The notes below the pieces were generated by a model. The model did not search any database. It was given only the letters and a program-made list of their open reading frames with translations, and was not told the DNA's origin. This document shows positions 24,929-34,500 of a stretch of DNA of 64,000 nt, piece by piece (positions within the stretch are counted from its first letter, which is position 1; each line of letters begins with the position of its first letter). Where the stretch lies: positions 13,218,824 through 13,282,823 of the forward strand of contig JAFMSR010000010.1 of the NCBI GenBank assembly GCA_022818135.1, written 5' to 3'. The position numbers and the translations under genes were made by a program. The stretch is from Saxidomus purpurata (lineage: Eukaryota; Mollusca; Bivalvia; Venerida; Veneridae).

Positions 24929-24972
24929 AACAAGGTCTTTCAAATAGTATTTGAAAGACCTTGTCTAGAATG
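24929..24972. repeat. Near-perfect long hairpin
   Basis: CTAGAACAAGGTCTTTCAAAT, three loop bases, then the reverse complement with one base missing. A 16-bp stem is perfect. Confidence 0.85.
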
Positions 24973-25080
24973 ACCGTTTTTTTTATTTCATTGAGACCAG
25001 AGATGATAGTGAATCTGAAAATATATACAATATAGCAAACTTTTTAGGTTGATGATGTAAAAGACAGCTCAATGCAGTGT

Positions 25081-25600
25081 CTATTGTATCATTTCTGTTG
25101 TATAAATGCAGGAACAGGTTATAGAGTATTCCTGATAAATGTAAATGGAACAATAATTTGCCAATCTTCCTATGATGGCAACAGACCTGTTTAGATGGAT
25201 TACAACAGCTGAAGCTACTATACCAGAGCCTGGATTTTTAGACCCATCTGTGTATATATGTAGATGTCCAGAGTAAAAATATCTGATATTCATTTGAGTT
25301 TCTAACTTTGCGAAATGCGGTATGTCAGATTTGTTCATTTTGTTTTCATAGAGCACTGATTGTAGGAGGATCTTACAAAATGGCCGTGCTTTATGATCTC
25401 ACTGACCAAAACCTTGACTTTTGCTCAATATTTGAGAATCTATTCCTTGCGCCCCAGTCTAAGGGGCAGAACCCCAGCCTCAAGTTCAAACAGGTAGGCA
25501 GGAGTAGAGGACAACGCGCTAAGGGCCAGCTGGAGGCCTTTATTTTGGACAATATACGGACCCTGTTTTGAATGACATCAAGGCATTTGATGAGAATCAA
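25081..25600 (-). pseudogene. Degraded non-LTR retrotransposon: post-RT region and RNase H
   Basis: Read on the minus strand, 25600-25440 gives LDVIQN, then in another frame KGLQLALSALSSTPAYLFEL followed by EAGVLPLRL. This is the pattern found just after the reverse transcriptase in non-LTR elements that carry RNase H. Further on, 25300-25130 gives HIYTDGSKNPGSGIVASAVV, where TDGS holds the first catalytic Asp of RNase H. At least two frameshifts and in-frame stops break it. A short segment with GGGTCCGTATATTG is inserted within the LDVIQN..KGL motif and recurs in a palindrome at 26001-26036. Family knowledge: RNase H points to the I-like group of clades rather than CR1. Confidence 0.6.
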
Positions 25601-25693
25601 ACTAATTAATCACTATTATAATCAGTCAAAGACACTGCCTAAATACCTTTTCTCTTTATGTCAGCTAACGGATATATTATTCCAATCAGGCAG

Positions 25694-25793
25694 TATAGGG
25701 GACGTTTTGGTCATATTGGGGGACGTTTTGGTCATATGGGGGGATGTTTTGGTCTGGGGATGTTTTGGTTTGGGGACGTTTTGGATTGCTTCG
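25694..25793 (+). repeat. Short tandem repeat (GGGGACGTTTTGGTCATAT type)
   Basis: Five decaying units of about 14-22 bp, each with GGGGAYGTTTTGG. Confidence 0.8.
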
Positions 25794-26189
25794 GCTTTTA
25801 AATAATTTCATAAAAGTGTAGTTGATTCGGCGTATTATTTGCATCTAGCCAATAATAAACTTGTTAACATCATACCCACGATATGTTGCTTCGGTGCAGG
25901 CGTACCTTGTCTGCTGCACTTTAAGGAATGCATTGACAACAGCAGTTTAGATAAAAAAGGATGTCCATTCCGTTGCAAAAATAGACCTAAGTTTCGGCAG
26001 GGTCCGTATATTACAATATACTATACGGACCCTGGTTTTGGATATGAGGTGAAAATGTCTTCGACCTGTCCCGAAAGTCTTTCTCGCCCGCAACTACACT
26101 AAATAATATAAACTGAAATCAGCACTTTTTGGGGGGAGATGTGCACGCTAAGTAAAACGATTAACTACGGAATACACCATCGAAATGTA

Positions 26190-26370
26190 CGTATGCCGTA
26201 TGGATTATCGTGCATCGGGAATCGTATATCGTGTATCGTGTATAGTATATGGTGCACGTTGCACGATGAATGATACGATATGATACACGATATACGATTG
26301 ACAAAATACACGATGAGTGCACGCACGTTATACGCACGTTACACGCACGTTATACGCACGATATACGCAA
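26190..26370 (+). repeat. Right subterminal repeat block of the TIR element
   Basis: About 14 copies of CACGATATACG, CGTATATCGTG and ACGCACGTTATACGC. The block nearest the end has the same orientation as the left block, so it is not simply part of the inverted repeat. Confidence 0.75.
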
Positions 26371-26457
26371 ATTTTGACAACTGTTACGTTCCGACTACTG
26401 TACACACCTATTTTAGCTGGATTTTTACTTGAAAAAAAAATGCTCATAATGTCACTT

Positions 26458-26562
26458 AGACGTCTTCATCAAACTTTCAAATTGCATTTCTTACGACAAA
26501 AGGGTCATGATGCCTTGAAATTTTGTAGGTCAATGGAATAATTGACAGAGTTATGCCTCTTT
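26458..26562 (+). repeat. Tandem array, right part
   Basis: Continuation of the array interrupted at 20518 ('cttcatcaaactttcaaatt', 'gggtcatgatgcc', 'gacagagttatgcc'). Confidence 0.7.
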
Positions 26563-27361
26563 TTATGCCCCCATAGGTGGGCATATTAAAATCACCGTCT
26601 GTCTGTCTGCTCTTACGAATAGGTACTTGTGTCACTAAACTGTCCATAGCAAGCAATACATATATTAACTGTAAATTTCATTCATTCCGTAGGATAATTG
26701 ACAGTTATGTGGCTAAAAATTTCTTTTAAGTGGCTAAAACTAGACACAAATAATTTAAATACATAACATAGCCACTTGAGTACCATTTACTAAAAACATC
26801 CGTCCTTACATTTTTTCGTGTCCGGCTGTAACTTTGTCATGCATTGAAGGATTTTAAAATAACTTGGCACAAATGATCAGCACATCAAGACCCACGTCCC
26901 TACCTCAAAGGTCAAGTTCACACTTGAGTTTGAATGTACTGAAATCCTTTATATATGCACACATTCGTGCCCGGATTGTAACTTTGTCATGCATTGAAGA
27001 ATTTAAAAATAACTTGGCACAAATATTCAGCACATCAAGATGACGTGTCCTGTGCATGACCGATGTCCTTACCTTAAAGGTCAAGGTCACACTAAGAGTT
27101 TGAAGGTAATGGAATCCTGAATATATGCACACATTTATGTTTGGTTTGTAACTTTGTCATGCATTGAAAGATTTTAAAATAACTTGGCACAAATGTACAG
27201 CACATCAAGCCCCATGTTCCTACCTCAAAGGTCAAGGTCACACTTTGAGTTTGAAGGTAATGGAATCCTGTATGGTGCAATTGTTGAGCACATGAAGAGG
27301 ACACACACTGAGAGAAACCTCTTTCAGGGGCATTCATCGCTTATGAGGGACAGCTCTTGTT
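26563..27361 (+). mobile_element. HINE-like non-autonomous element, family B
   Basis: Starts TTATGCCCCCATAGGTGGGC, then a CTGTCTGTCTGCTCTTAC stretch, a small MITE (26622-26784), three units of about 175 bp, and an end of CTTTCAGGGGCATTCAT..GGGACAGCTCTTGTT at 27361. ATGCCCC and GGGGCAT are the subterminal inverted repeats. No coding sequence. Confidence 0.75.
26622..26784. mobile_element. Small MITE (GGTACTTGTGT..GAGTACC)
   Basis: Imperfect inverted ends GGTACTTGTG / CACTTGAGTACC with GTGGCTAAA motifs inside. A second copy is at 46868-47034, in the same position relative to a family B-type CTGTCCGT stretch. Confidence 0.6.
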
Positions 27362-27880
27362 GTACTTGCATTTGTCACAAAATTATGGGTTATTCTGACA
27401 GAGTTAAAGGGCGACACAAGTGTTCTACTGAACACTCGTCTAGTATTGAAAATGCTACGGAGATTAATATCATAGATGTATTGAAAACGATCTTTGCTTA
27501 TTAAAGATTGATTGGACAAAAAAGTACAACAGTCTGGTAATAAACCCAATTAATGAAAATCAAAAAGTTTCATTGTCACTTAATCCCTAGTCCTATTAGT
27601 AAATAATTTCATTCATCTGACCAAAATCAGGTTGATAGAATAGATGGATCAATTTTATCATTCAAAAGATAATAGGTCTATAATAACTGTGATAAATGCT
27701 AGTCATTTTTGCATTTCTGGAATCATAATTTCATTTGATTTGTCATTGCATATTGACATGGACCTATTGAAGGTTAATTCTAATGCATGTTGCTTTTGCA
27801 GTGAAGCCTTGGTAGTACAAACAAGGAGACAGCAAAAAAAAAAAGTAAAGGTATTTCTTTTTTCTGATTCTTGCTACAGC
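27362..27880. other. Nothing firmly recognised
   Basis: AT-rich sequence. A possible mini-exon at 27802-27850 (acceptor tgcttttgcag, donor GTATTT) was considered and not accepted. Confidence 0.35.
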
Positions 27881-28167
27881 GAGTGTACTTCAAAATCCCC
27901 TTGGTCATAATCCCCTTGGTCCAAACATGGCATAGTAGTCATAATCCCCTTGATGAATTTTACAAGTGGAAAAGCATACAATGAATAAAAAAATTTACTG
28001 AATGTTTTATTTGTATCAAGTTTAAGTAAACTTTAACTTAACTATAGCAAATGATTGAAAAAATAATATTATTGAAATTAAAATGTAAAATCCATCAAGG
28101 GGATTATGACTACTATGCCATTTTTGGACCAAGGGGATTATGACCGAGGGGATTTTGAGTGTCTCCC
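27881..28167. mobile_element. hAT-like MITE with 8-bp target duplication
   Basis: 287 bp with inverted arms of about 85 bp containing CAAAATCCCC, GGTCATAATCCCCTTGGTCC and GGCATAGTAGTCATAATCCC. Both ends are flanked by GCTACAGC (27873-27880 and 28168-28175), an 8-bp duplication as made by hAT transposases. Removing the element restores a continuous 'ttgctacagcagttgc'. The outermost ten bases of the two ends match poorly. Confidence 0.8.
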
Positions 28168-28261
28168 GCTACAGCAGTTGCTGTAAATGCATTTATTATG
28201 AATTCAGACATACATGTCTCCATAAAAGACTAGTGACAACTATTGCAGTGCTTATTCCGCT

Positions 28262-28745
28262 GGTGGTTAACTCGACCCACCACCTTCAAATCTCCACCAC
28301 CTCGTACTCCACCCCACCACCTCATTTGAGATATTGGCTGTAATTCTAATGTACTCACTGGATCGTCTAGTGACAATAAATGGCTATTTTGTACATGTAC
28401 TTGTGTGTTGCATGTTAAATATTTTTGGAAAAACAGGATTTGGACAAACAGATAAGGATAATTTAACTTTGGTTACTAGAAATTGAGATTTTCACCAACT
28501 TATAAACATTCTAGAGACTACAATTTATGGATTTTTTTTCGACAATTTGTGCCAACGGTAGTCATTCCTTCTGGTAACTACTTTGCCTGATTTTTGAAAG
28601 TCTTTCATCAAAATAATTTAAAACAAAATTTACAAAAATTATACTCTCATTACTTGTTTATTTGGTAGAACCCCACCACCTCAGAAGTGTGCTCCCCACA
28701 ATTTCTTTTCACCTCATTTTGTGGTGGTATGGAGAGTTAACCACC
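28262..28745. mobile_element. MITE-like element with GGTGGTTAACTC ends
   Basis: 12-bp perfect inverted ends, followed on both sides by CCACCACC-rich sequence. No coding sequence; target duplication not clear. Confidence 0.6.
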
Positions 28746-29109
28746 CGTGTATAATCTTGTCAAGATGAAGTAACCAGTTAAAAGTCATGCAGAGACTGTA
28801 CAGTCAAACCTTCGTTAAAGACCATTCTGTGAATAAAGACAACCTGGCAACAAACACCACAACATGCCTCCTCTGTTTGGTGATATTTCGTTTAATAGTA
28901 AAAGTTCAGCTACCAAGAACCTTGACTTTCTATACCAATTTCTTATTGTCTTTGTCAGAAGAAATTCTGGCAGTCTGGACTGTCGCTTTAAAATCATGTA
29001 ATGGATTAATTTGATATTAAACACAGTGATACATTGTATTAAGTCCAAGTACAGTATCATTCTACCATAATTATTGCTTACCACAATTCAAAACAGTTGC
29101 ATGGATTTA

Positions 29110-31150
29110 TTAACCAGGTTTTCCGAAGGAATAATCCTGGTTATTAGATTGAGGTACGTCGGCGGGCGGGCGGGCGTAAACAATTTCTTCTGTGCGCAAC
29201 TCCTCCTACATTTCTCAACGGATTTCAACCAAACTTTCACAGAAGTATTGTCATGAAGTGCCCTGGCGCATATTGTCGGGGTTTTGTGATTTGGTCATTT
29301 TTGACTTAATTATGGCCCTTTGTTTTTTTTCACATATGTAATTCTTCTGTGCGCAACTCCTTCTACATTTCTCAAGGGATTTCAACCAAACTTTCACAGA
29401 ATTATTGTCACCAAGTGCCCTGGCACATATTGTCGGGGTTTTGTGATTTGATCATTTTTGACAGAATTATGGGCCTTTGTTTTTTTCCACATAATGTAAT
29501 ATATATAGAGAAATACTCTTCTGTGTGCAACTCCTACATTTCTCAAGGGATTTCAACCAAACTTTCACAGAACTATAATTGTGAACTAAAGAATTTTGAA
29601 TATATAATGTTATGCCCCTGGTCGTCCGTCCATTAGCAATTTTGTGTCTCCTTATTTAAGTATATACAAGACAAATTTTGATGCAAAGCATCAAAGGCGC
29701 TGCGCATGTTTTTGAAACATGATTTAAAGGAATCAGTGTCATTTTAGAATATCAGTAAACAACCTATCAATGGGAAAAACCAAATACATTATGTTATATG
29801 TAATTGTTATCATAATAAGTAAAAAAACCACATTTACTACAGTTTAACCAAAAAATAAACGAATCATAAAACAACCTTCCGTATAATGGTACGATGACGC
29901 CCATTAAACAAGGCTACAGCTCGTGGTCAGTAGACGCTTTTCGACGCAGACGAAACCCACGTGATTTATTTTGTCTTTACTATTGGTCAGTTGTTAGTGA
30001 TGCTTTACATAACTTTTATTGAGACCCCATGTATCGCATAGTTAGGTGAACGGTCTTATTTATAATGCCTACATTTTACTTTAGTATGTAGTAATTAAAA
30101 TGGGTTTTCATTAATTATTCACGTTGACAACATATGTATTTAAACTTCAAAATGTTTAGAGAAAGCAAAACAACTATCGAGACGTTTCTTCTGAACTTTG
30201 ATAAATCTGGCCATAGGGTCCGTAAACAAAGCAATAAAAAAAACGTAACCTTCAAGTTTGTGGAAAAGTTATTAAATATCCTATGAATATGTCAAAAGTT
30301 TTGAATTAACGGTCGAAGACGTATGCATCTGGTATAGTATTGTTTGTAATCAGTTAATACTATTTATTTATTCATTATAGGGAGTTTGTTCAAACATAAT
30401 ACGTAGCTTTTAATTACAATAATAATGTTGGCTGCTCCATATTCGATTATGCAACCCCATGGTACAAAATTAAAACCTATTCAATACTGGCACTGTGCTT
30501 CCGCACAGCGCCAATAAAAGGGAGAATACTCTGTTATTATAAAAGGGAGAATACTCTGTTGTTACTGTCTATTTTTAGAATAGATTACTTTGGAGTATTC
30601 TGTTACAGTAAGATGAAAAAGTTTCTCATGAGACCAGCGGTTCAAACCCCACACAGAGCAAGTATGTTTTTTTTTTCTTGTTTTTTTTTTTATAATTTTT
30701 GCCCTTTGCTTTTTTTCCACATATGTTATATATAGAAGAATACTGTCACGTGCCCACTTCCTCCTACATTTCTCAAGATATTTAAACCAAACTCTCACAG
30801 AACTGTTGTCATCAAGTGCCCTCGTGCATATTGTTGGAGCTTTGTGATTTAATCAGTTTTGGCTGAATTATGCTCCTTTCTTTCTTTTTCACATATGTAT
30901 ATCTAGTGACTTATTATATTTAAACCAAACTCTCACAGAAGTATTGTTATCAAGATTGTCTGGGTTTTGTGTTTGGATCAATTTTGCCTGAATTATGGCC
31001 CTTTGCTTTTTTTACACATGTAATATATAGAAGAAGACCTTTGTTTCTTTTTCACATTATGTATATCTACTGACTTTAAAAACACATTTGCGCTCGGCCA
31101 GCAGACTGGAAAATGAAAACCTGGTTTTGTGACAGTTTCCTGTCACTTGT
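29110..31150 (+). mobile_element. HINE-like non-autonomous element, family D
   Basis: Starts AACCAGGTTTTCCGAAGG with a CCTGGTTATTAG hairpin arm and GGCGGGCGGGCGGGCGT, followed by three 150-180-bp units ('ctcctacatttctcaaggga', 'tttcaaccaaactttcacag'). About 1 kb of unrelated sequence from 29640 follows, then more units from 30690, and an end GAAAACCTGGTTTTGTGACA..CCTGTCACTTGTTTT. ACCAGGTTTTC and GAAAACCTGGT are the subterminal inverted repeats. The middle may be another insertion; a tRNA-like B box (GGTTCAAACCC) occurs at 30640. Confidence 0.7.
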
Positions 31151-31568
31151 TTTATTATTTCACACAGTTACAGAGGGGCCTAAAAATAAATGCCGTCCTG
31201 TCCTTGTGGTTAAAATAACCTTCTTTGTTTGCTGAATTGCACAGAAACCAGTCTGGGATTAAATAAACACATGTATGCTCTTCTGTATAATAATGAAGAA
31301 ACTATTAAGTCCTAAATCAACTTCATGAAATAATGTAAGGACAGATAGGTATTGTGCGAGTAACCTTGCTCTACCTAAGACCGTTTCTGCATATTGTCAG
31401 ACTTTAGTACATTGATAAAATATATTTTCAAGCAGTAGTAATAACTTTCCTTTCATTTATCAATATTGAAATCAACTTGTCTTCTTATAACCATTTGTCT
31501 TCTTACAACTATTTTTCAAGTTACATTCTATAATGAAAGAGATGTATCTATTAACTCTGGTCATATTA
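31151..31568. other. Nothing recognised
   Basis: AT-rich sequence before the large minisatellite. Confidence 0.4.
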
Positions 31569-34500
31569 TTGTTGTGTTCCAGCGACAAACTTCATTGTCT
31601 GATACATGTTATTTTGTTGTTCCAGTTAACAGTTCCTTGTTTGCCATTCCAGTTAACAGTTCCTTGTCTGATACATGTCATTTTGTTGTTCCAGTTAACA
31701 GTTCATTGTCTGCTACTTCTCATTTTGTATTTCCAGTTTACAGTTCATTGTCTGCTACTTCTCATTTTGTATTTCCAGTTTACAGTTCATTGTCTGCTAC
31801 TTCTCATTTTGTATTTCCAGTTTACAGTTCATTATCTGCTACTTCTCATTTTGTATTTCAAGTTTACAGTTCATTTTCTGCTACTTGTCATTTTATTGTT
31901 CATTTTTCAGTTCATTGTCTGCTATCTGTCATTTTGTATTTCCAGTTAACAGTGCATTGTCTGCTACATGTCATTTTATTATTAAAGTTTACAGTTCATT
32001 GTCTGCTACCTGTCATTTAATTGTTCCAGTTTACAGTTCATTGTCTGCTACTTCTCATTTTGTGTTTCTAGTTAACAGTTCATTGTCTGATACCTGTCAC
32101 TTTATTGTTCCAGTTTACAGTTCATTGTCTGTTACTTCTCATTTTGTATTTCGAGTAAACAGTTCATTGTCTGCTACCTGTCATTTTGTATTTCCAGTTT
32201 ACAGTTCATTGTCTGCTACTTGTCATTTTATTGTTCAAGTTTACAGTTCATTGTCCGCTACTTCTCATTTTGTGTTTCTAGTTAACAGTTCATTGTCTGA
32301 TACCTGTCACTTTATTGTTCCAGTTTACAGTTCATTGTCTGTTACTTCTCATTTTGTATTTCGAGTAAACAGTTCATTGTCTGCTACCTGTCATTTTGTA
32401 TTTCCAGTTTACAGTTCATTGTCTGCTACTTGTCATTTTATTGTTTCAGTTTACAGTTTATTGTCCGCTACTTCTCATTTTGTGTTTCTAGTTAACAGTT
32501 CATTGTCTGCTACTTGTCATTTTGTATTTCCAGTTTACAGTTCATTGTCTGCTACTTGTCATTTTATTGTTCAAGTTTACAGTTCATTGTCCGCTACTTC
32601 TCATTTTGTGTTTCTAGTTAACAGTTCATTGTCTGATACCTGTCACTTTATTGTTCCAGTTTACAGTTCATTGTCTGTTACTTCTCATTTTGTATTTCGA
32701 GTAAACAGTTCATTGTCTGCTACCTGTCATTTTGTATTTCCAGTTTACAGTTCATTGTCTGCTACTTGTCATTTTATTGTTTCAGTTTACAGTTTATTGT
32801 CCGCTACTTCTCATTTTGTGTTTCTAGTTAACAGTTCATTGTCTGCTACTTGTCATTTTGTATTTCCAGTTTACAGTTCATTGTCTGCTACCTGTCATTT
32901 TATTGTTTCAGTTTACAGTTCATTATCTGCTACTTCTCATTTTGTATTTCAAGTTTACAGTTCATTGTCTGCTACTTGTCATTTTATTGTTCATTTTTCA
33001 GTTCATTGTCTGCTATCTGTCATTTTGTATTTCCAGTTGACAGTTCATTGTCTGCTACATGTCATTTTATTATTAAAGTTTAAAGTTCATTGTCTGCTAC
33101 CTGTCATTTTATTGTTCCAGTTTACAGTTCATTGTCTGTTACTTCTCATTTTGTATTTCGAGTAAACAGTTCATTGTCTGCTACCTGTCATTTTATTGTT
33201 GCAGTTTACAGTTCATTGTCTGCTACCTGTCATTTTATTGTTCCAGTTTACAGTTCATTGTCTGCTACCTGTCATTTTATTGTTCCAGTTTACAGTTTAT
33301 TGTCTGCTACCTGTCATTTTATTGTTCCAGTTTACAGTTCATTGTCTGCTACCTGTCATTTTATTGTTCCAGTTTACAGTGTATTGTCTGCTACTTGTCA
33401 TTTTATTGTTCATTTTTCAGTTCATTTTCTCTTACATGTCATTTTATTTTTCCAGTTTACAGTTCATTGTCTGTTACCTGTCATTTTGTATTTCCAGTTA
33501 ACAGTTCATTGTCTGCTACATGTCATTTTATTGTTTCAGTTTACAGTTCATTGTCTGCTACCTTTGGTTTGGTATTTCCAGTTAACAGTTCATTGTCTGC
33601 TACATGTCATTTTATTGTTCCAGTTTACAGTTCATTGTCTGCTACTTGTCATTTTATTGTTCATTTTTCAGTTCATTGTCTGCTATCTGTCATTTTGTAT
33701 TTCCAGTTAACAGTTCATTGTCTGCTACATGTCATTTTATTGTTCCAGTTTACAGTTCATTGTCCGCTACCCATCATTTCATTGTTCCAGTTTACAGTTC
33801 ATTGTCTGCTACTTGTCATTTTATTGTTCATTTTTCAGTTCATTTTCTGCTATCTGTCATTTTGTATATCCAGTTAACAGTTCATTGTCTGCTACATGTC
33901 ATTTTATTTTTTCAGTTTACAGTTCATTGTCTGCTACCTGTCATTTTGTATTTCCATTTTACAGTTCATTGTCTCACATGTGTCATTTGATTGTTCCAGT
34001 TTACAGTTCATTGTCTGCTACTTGTCATTTCATTGTTCCAGTTTACAGTGTATTGTCTGCAACCTGTCATTTTATTGTTCCAGTTTACAGTTTCTTGTCT
34101 GCTACTTGTCATTTTATTGTTCATTTTTCAGTTCATTTTCTCTTACATGTCATTTTATTTTTCCAGTTTACAGTTCATTGTCTGTTACCTGTCATTTTGT
34201 ATTTCCAATTTACAGTTCATTGTCTGCTACATGTCATTTTTTTGTTTCAGTTTACAGTTCATTGTCTGCTACCTTTGGTTTGGTATTTCCAGTTAACAGT
34301 TCATTGTCTGCTACATGTCATTTTATTGTTCCAGTTTACAGTTCATTGTCTGCTACTTGTCATTTTATTGTTCATTTTTCAGTTCATTGTCTGCTATCTG
34401 TCATTTTGTATTTCCAGTTAACAGTTCATTGTCTGCTACATGTCATTTTATTGTTCCAGTTTACAGTTCATTGCCCGCTACCCATCATTTCATTGTTCCA

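Larger units (their letters stand above)
20992..26400. mobile_element. 5.4-kb TIR element flanked by TA, no transposase seen
   Basis: The ends are 26-bp perfect inverted repeats starting CAGTAGTCGGAACGTAACAG. The dinucleotide TA lies outside both ends, as expected for Tc1/mariner-like insertion, and the CAGT start fits that superfamily. Inside each end lies a block of short direct repeats built from CACGATAC and ACGCACGTT. The 5 kb between contain no transposase-like frame; they hold a small open frame at 22990, a long hairpin at 24929 and non-LTR debris around 25.1-25.6 kb. It is probably a non-autonomous carrier. The alternative, a decayed autonomous element, cannot be excluded. Confidence 0.75.
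20518..26457. mobile_element. MITE of the AAAGTGACATTATGCGC family, interrupted copy
   Basis: The left arm is 20518-20991 and the right arm 26401-26457. The termini are AAAGTGACATTATGCGCATC and CATAATGTCACTT. The arms match the intact copies at 48351-48758 and 51711-52127, and the junction sequence 'ccctttgta..tacacacct' corresponds to the uninterrupted TTTGTACACACACC (reverse) in those copies. The left arm also holds about 70 extra bp flanked by a direct repeat GATAATGCCGCAT. Confidence 0.8.

Noticed and set aside
27802..27850. Possible mini-exon reading EALVVQTRRQQKKKVK
   Set aside because: Good acceptor, but the donor is weak, the residues partly come from an A run, and its phases connect to neither gene 2 nor gene 3.
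28786..28830. ACAGTCAAACCTTCGTTAAA resembling the end of a widespread Tc1/mariner-type MITE
   Set aside because: Only one end is visible and no partner or TA duplication was found.
30600..30660. Functional tRNA suggested by GGTTCAAACCC
   Set aside because: A B-box-like motif only; no A box at proper spacing and no cloverleaf could be drawn.
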